Assembly (NCBI GenBank): GCA_020249285.1
Contig: JADCFX010000035.1
Span: forward strand, 1-64,000
Origin: Roseomonas sp.
GTDB taxonomy: Bacteria > Pseudomonadota > Alphaproteobacteria > Acetobacterales > Acetobacteraceae
Reading direction: 5' to 3'
Length of the DNA stretch: 64,000 nt
Below, in pieces: positions 60,560 through 64,000 of this stretch (position 1 is the stretch's first letter; each line of letters opens with the position of its first letter). A program made the translations under genes and the position numbers. The notes beneath the pieces are model-generated. The model saw only the letters and a program-made list of their open reading frames with translations, made no database searches and was not told where the DNA came from.

Positions 60560-61333
60560 TTAATCGGCAATCACAATCGCCGAAAGCTGATGCCCAATCG
60601 GCCCGCCACGGGCCAGCGTATTGCGTCGATGGCTGAAGAAGCGTGCCTCATCCGCCAACGTATCATGCGCCAGAATACTGACCGCAACACCAAGGGCCGA
60701 AAGTCGCGCAGCGCAATAGCCAGGCAGGTCAAACTGCCAGCGCCCTTCGCGCTTACCGATTGCGAAAAACCGCGCATCGGCAGGATCACGCGCCATCACC
60801 GCATCGCGCAAATCGGCGGCCACTTCATAGGAAGGCTGATGAATGCAGGGGCCGACCACGGCGATGATATCGCGCCGCGTGGCGCCGAGGCCTTCCATCG
60901 CGGCGATGGTTTCTTCCAAAACACCCAGCACCGCGCCGCGCCAGCCGGCATGGGCTCCACCAATCACACCGGCCTTGCGATCCGCGAAAAGCACCGGCGC
61001 ACAATCACCCGTGATGATGCCAAGGGCAAGACCCGCGCGGCGCGTCACCACACCATCAGCTTCGGGGCGTTGGTCTTCTGGCCATGCATCTTCCGCCACC
61101 ACAACGCGCTTGCCATGCACTTGCGTGAGCCCGCAAAGCGCGCGATGCGGCAGGCCAAGCGCCGCCGCCGCGCGCGTACGATTCTCCCGCACCGCCGCGG
61201 CGTCATCCTTGCCGGAAAGCGAGCAATTCAGTGACGCGAAAGCCCCCGTTGAAACGCCGCCATTGCGCGTAAAAAACCCGTGCTTCAGGCCCGGTAGCTG
61301 CAAGGGATCGGCGGTCAGGAATTCAGCACTCAT
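60560..61333 (-). CDS. pgeF: Peptidoglycan editing factor PgeF / YfiH-type laccase-domain protein
   Basis: The 257-residue protein has LKHGFFTRNGGVSTGAFASL, LTQVHGKRVVVAED, GIITGDCAPVLFADRKAGVI, GGAHAGWRGAVLGVLEETIA and VVGPCIHQPSYEV. The His/Cys/His zinc residues of the family (in QVHG, GDCAP, AHAGW) are all present. E. coli PgeF removes L-Ser misincorporated in peptidoglycan precursors; purine nucleoside phosphorylase activity is also reported for the family. The ATG at 61333 overlaps the methyltransferase stop (ATGA), a pairing known in alphaproteobacteria. Confidence 0.92.
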   Translation of the reverse strand: MSAEFLTADPLQLPGLKHGFFTRNGGVSTGAFASLNCSLSGKDDAAAVRENRTRAAAALGLPHRALCGLTQVHGKRVVVAEDAWPEDQRPEADGVVTRRAGLALGIITGDCAPVLFADRKAGVIGGAHAGWRGAVLGVLEETIAAMEGLGATRRDIIAVVGPCIHQPSYEVAADLRDAVMARDPADARFFAIGKREGRWQFDLPGYCAARLSALGVAVSILAHDTLADEARFFSHRRNTLARGGPIGHQLSAIVIAD

Positions 61334-62352
61334 GCGGTTTCGAATCCAGCGGGTATTGGCAGGCTTGAATCGCATAGCGCCAGCGCCTTGAACAGCCGGC
61401 CCATGGCTTCTGGCGCCGTCAGCCGATGCGCAGCCGCAAGCTGCGCCTGGGCGCGCCGGGGATCAAGCCTGGCCAGCATCGCGGCCCGCGTCATGAAGCC
61501 TAGGCGTTGCAGGAAAACGCCCTGCGGCAAGGGGCCATACGTCACGGCGCCGGCGGCGCGCGCGGCTTCGGCGAAGGCCGCGAAATCCACATGCGCGGTG
61601 ATATCCACCTCACCAGGCGCGGCGAGCGGATCAACCGGCTGGCCCGCACGCATGGCTTGCAGGCTATCGCCAAAACCGCCCTCCGCTGGGCCGTAATCAA
61701 TCAACAAAGCCGCACCGCCATAGCGGGCAAGCCGCGCGCCGAGCCATGCCGCGAAGCGCTGCGCGGCTTCATTCACCTCCTGAATCGTACCTTCGGGCGC
61801 ATCTTCAGGCAAGGCGACATCGCTTGGCAATTCAACAAAAGCGCCGCCCGCCACATAGCGCTCGCGCCAGCCCTCGGCTCGGCGGATGAATTGGCGAATG
61901 GGCAGCGCATCCAGAAATTCATTGGCCAGAAGGATTATCGGCGCTTCGGGCAGGCTTGCCACATCCGCATGCCACACGGCCCCGGCATCACCAAGCTTCG
62001 CCGCCTGCGCTTCGCGCAAGCGCGGCGATATCTCCACTAAACACACGCGCAAGGCCGCGCGAAAATCCGGCATCATTTCGGCAATGGCGCGTAGCGCATC
62101 CGCCATCAGGCTACCGCGCCCAGGCCCGCATTCCACCAGCAGCACCGGATCAGGCCGCCCCATGGCCTGCCAGGTGACTGCCGCCCAAAGCCCCAGACAT
62201 TCTCCAAAAGCCTGAGATATTTCTGGCGATGTCGCGAAATCCTGAAACGGGTCACGCGCGGCGTAATAGGCAGCCGCAGCGCGCGCCATGAAATGGTCAA
62301 GCCGCTCTGCACCCTTGGGCGCATCAGCACTTTCAGGTGGCGCGCTGGTCAT
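61330..62352 (-). CDS. DUF185/NDUFAF7-family SAM-dependent methyltransferase
   Basis: The 340-residue protein has YYAARDPFQDFATSPEISQA, FGECLGLWAAVTWQAMGRPD, VLLVECGPGRGSLMADALRA (SAM motif), LLANEFLDALPIRQF, and LLIDYGPAEGGFGDSLQAMR. The mitochondrial member NDUFAF7 methylates an arginine of complex I subunit NDUFS2, so a role in NADH dehydrogenase assembly is plausible here. In many alphaproteobacteria lgt precedes this gene; here a Bug gene lies upstream instead, 69 bp away. Confidence 0.9.
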   Translation of the reverse strand: MTSAPPESADAPKGAERLDHFMARAAAAYYAARDPFQDFATSPEISQAFGECLGLWAAVTWQAMGRPDPVLLVECGPGRGSLMADALRAIAEMMPDFRAALRVCLVEISPRLREAQAAKLGDAGAVWHADVASLPEAPIILLANEFLDALPIRQFIRRAEGWRERYVAGGAFVELPSDVALPEDAPEGTIQEVNEAAQRFAAWLGARLARYGGAALLIDYGPAEGGFGDSLQAMRAGQPVDPLAAPGEVDITAHVDFAAFAEAARAAGAVTYGPLPQGVFLQRLGFMTRAAMLARLDPRRAQAQLAAAHRLTAPEAMGRLFKALALCDSSLPIPAGFETA

Positions 62353-62421
62353 ATGGTTTCCGACAAAGGGATACTTACCCCCTTGTCGCAGATCAGCGAT
62401 GCCGCCCGCAAGGGCCGCGCC

Positions 62422-63405
62422 TCAATCCACCTTGGCGCCTGAAGCACGGATCAGCGGAGCAAGCTTCACCTGCTGCGCCGCACGGAAGGCAGTGATTTCC
62501 GCCATGCTGGTGTACCAGGCCATCGCGCCCTGGTCGCGGAAGGATTTTACGAGATCGGGATGCTCCAGCGCCTGTTTGCTGAAATGAGACATGCGCTCCG
62601 TCACATCCTTGGGCAGCCCTGCGGGGGCGCATACACATGTCCATGAAATCACATCAAAACCCGGCAAAAATTCCGCAATGGCCGGCAAGTCGGGCTCAAT
62701 CGGGCTTCGCTTTTCACTTGTCACCGCCAAGGCGCGCACCTTGCCCTGACGCGACAACGCAAGGATGGAGGGCATATTGTCAAACATCATGTGAATGCGC
62801 CCGGCCATCAAATCCACAAGGCCCGGTGCCGCGCCGCGATAGGGCACATGTTCCATGTTCACGCCCGCCAATTGCTTGAACATCTCACCTGAGAGATGCA
62901 GCGTGGTGCCGGAACCAGCCGAACCGAAGGAGTATTTGCCGGGGTTGGCCTTCAGCAGCGCAATCAGTTCCGGTACGTTGCGCGCTGGCAGATCGAGATT
63001 GACGCCAAGAAGATTGGGCAGCTGCCAAAGCCCAGTGACGAAGGTGAAATCCTTCTCAGGATCGAAATTCAAATTATTGTAAAGCGTCGGCGCAATAGCG
63101 TGGGAAGCGATGCCGCCAAGCCCAATCGTATAGCCATCCGGCGCCGATTTCGCGACCGTATCAACGCCAACATTGCCGCCCGCGCCACCGCGATTTTCGA
63201 CAACGAAACTCTGCCCCGTGATTTCCGACATGCGCGCGCAATAGATGCGCGAAAGCACATCGGTGGAACCGCCTGCCGGGAAGGGGTTGATGTAGCGCAC
63301 AGACCGGCGCGGCCAATCGCCCGCTTGTGCGCTGGCAATGCCTGGCATCGCCAAAAGGCTGGTACCGGCCAGAACGGCGCGGCGCGAAAGATGCGGTTCG
63401 GACAT
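62422..63405 (-). CDS. Bug-family solute-binding protein (5)
   Basis: The 327-residue periplasmic protein has a twin-arginine leader, MSEPHLSRRAVLAGTSLLAM, with cleavage after ASA. The core is WPRRSVRYINPFPAGGSTDV, FVVENRGGAGGNVGVDTVAK, DGYTIGLGGIASHAIAPTLY and FGSAGSGTTLHLSGEMFKQL. It is the fifth such gene in 64 kb without transporter membrane genes. It lies between the DUF185 and malic-enzyme genes, probably as its own unit. The ligand is unknown. Confidence 0.93.
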   Translation of the reverse strand: MSEPHLSRRAVLAGTSLLAMPGIASAQAGDWPRRSVRYINPFPAGGSTDVLSRIYCARMSEITGQSFVVENRGGAGGNVGVDTVAKSAPDGYTIGLGGIASHAIAPTLYNNLNFDPEKDFTFVTGLWQLPNLLGVNLDLPARNVPELIALLKANPGKYSFGSAGSGTTLHLSGEMFKQLAGVNMEHVPYRGAAPGLVDLMAGRIHMMFDNMPSILALSRQGKVRALAVTSEKRSPIEPDLPAIAEFLPGFDVISWTCVCAPAGLPKDVTERMSHFSKQALEHPDLVKSFRDQGAMAWYTSMAEITAFRAAQQVKLAPLIRASGAKVD

Positions 63406-63501
63406 TTGTTTTCTCCCCTGAAAGAAGCGGTCTTACTGCCGCCATTTCAGGGGAAGGCTGCCCGAATCCGGGCCAAGGTCAAGAAAAAAGCGAAGGCACC
63501 C

Positions 63502-64000
63502 CTATCCGCGCGTCACGGCAGCATGCGCGGCCAGGCAGGCAACATCCACAATCTGATTGACGCCCGCCTGCATGGGCACAATCTGCGCTGAATGGGAAAG
63601 CCCGGTCAGCAGTGGCCCGATCACCGTGCTGCTGGTCAATTGCGGCACAGCGCGCGTCAGGATATGCGCCGCGTGAATGCCAGGCATGATCAGCACATTC
63701 GCCGGGCCACTCAGGCGGCAGAAGGGATAGAGCGAAGCGCGCAGCTTCGGGTCCAGCGCCACATCGGCGGCCATTTCGCCATCGAATTCAAAATCCGCGC
63801 CGCGTTCGCTCAGCAATTTCACCGCTTCACGAATGCTGCCCGGGATGGTGCCGCGCGGATCGCCAAAGGTTGAGAAGGACAGGAAGGCAACGCGCGGTTC
63901 CATCCCCAAACGCCGCGCGGCGGCTGCCGAACCGCGCGCAATACCGGCGAGTGTGGCCGCATCCGGTCTTTCATGAATGGCGGTATCGGCCACCAGCACC
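63502..64000 (-). CDS. maeB: C-terminal phosphotransacetylase-like domain of NADP-malic enzyme, cut by window end
   Basis: The 165 visible residues read DTAIHERPDAATLAGIARGS, LGMEPRVAFLSFSTFGDPRG, FEFDGEMAADVALDPKLRAS, YPFCRLSGPANVLIMPGIHA and AHILTRAVPQLTSSTVIGPL. This is the C-terminal, phosphotransacetylase-like domain that follows the malic domain in MaeB-type malic enzymes. That domain is regulatory and binds acetyl-CoA; it lacks transferase activity in studied cases. A stand-alone phosphate acetyltransferase is possible since the N-terminal part lies outside the window, but the wording FDGEMAADVALD and YPFCRLSGPANVL fits MaeB better. Confidence 0.88.
   Translation of the reverse strand, partial: VLVADTAIHERPDAATLAGIARGSAAAARRLGMEPRVAFLSFSTFGDPRGTIPGSIREAVKLLSERGADFEFDGEMAADVALDPKLRASLYPFCRLSGPANVLIMPGIHAAHILTRAVPQLTSSTVIGPLLTGLSHSAQIVPMQAGVNQIVDVACLAAHAAVTRG

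Overview
This is a GC-rich chromosomal window, almost wholly coding. Its gene content fits an alphaproteobacterium, most likely of the Acetobacteraceae (Roseomonas-like). The evidence is a pyruvate dehydrogenase operon with a lipoyl domain fused to E1-beta, followed by lipA and a Coq10/RatA-type gene; an ftsB gene next to pdhA; a DUF185 methyltransferase overlapping pgeF; and five orphan Bug-type solute-binding proteins. The family assignment is an inference from gene content. No marker-gene comparison could be run.

Layout. 1-3.5 kb: 3' part of typA, a cluster of palindromic repeats, a WYL regulator divergent from two small genes. 3.5-8.4 kb: a DUF1185 protein, L-threonine aldolase, a sugar 1-dehydrogenase and penicillin-binding protein 1C. 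8.4-11.4 kb: a MoxR ATPase and a CoxE-type VWA protein, separated by an alpha/beta hydrolase with different codon use. 11.4-16.7 kb: a serine-glyoxylate aminotransferase-like enzyme, an ADP-forming acyl-CoA ligase, a 2-hydroxyacid dehydrogenase and an SDR, then tRNA-Leu. 17.8-25.4 kb: ftsB and the pdhA-pdhB-pdhC-GNAT-lpd-lipA-ratA operon. 25.4-31.1 kb, minus strand: a catabolic cluster of two Bug proteins, MmgE/PrpD, a 2-hydroxyacid dehydrogenase and a two-subunit ThDP decarboxylase. 31.15-33.81 kb: an arfB gene broken by a foreign segment that carries its own complete arfB, an arsenic-type arsR and an FAD oxidoreductase. 33.9-37.3 kb: HU, two Bug genes, a DsbA-family protein and tRNA-Val. 37.4-42.3 kb: a LysR/aldo-keto reductase/molybdenum hydroxylase cassette bounded by two copies of a ~110-bp structured repeat. 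42.4-50.5 kb: small membrane proteins, an RlmM-like methyltransferase, a YihY protein, an enolase-superfamily enzyme, a TauD-type dioxygenase, recX, azlCD and an MFS transporter. 50.4-53.4 kb: a MacAB/Lol-like ABC export operon. 53.5-64 kb: tRNA-Thr, dihydropyrimidinase, a BaiN-type flavoprotein, a VOC protein, two CaiB-type CoA transferases, a PrpF protein, pgeF, a DUF185 methyltransferase, a Bug protein and the 3' end of a malic-enzyme gene.

How the genes work together. The PDH operon holds all three catalytic components plus lipoate synthesis. The accessory parts are dominated by carboxylic-acid catabolism: periplasmic Bug binding proteins, CoA transferases, a ThDP decarboxylase, hydroxyacid dehydrogenases, PrpF and MmgE/PrpD.

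The most notable observation is the arfB locus. N- and C-terminal remnants of a resident ribosome-rescue gene lie on either side of an incoming ~2.5-kb segment that supplies a replacement copy. Next come the repeat-bounded oxidoreductase cassette beside tRNA-Val, a nested-hairpin repeat family with a compensatory base change, and the hydrolase inserted into a MoxR-VWA pair.
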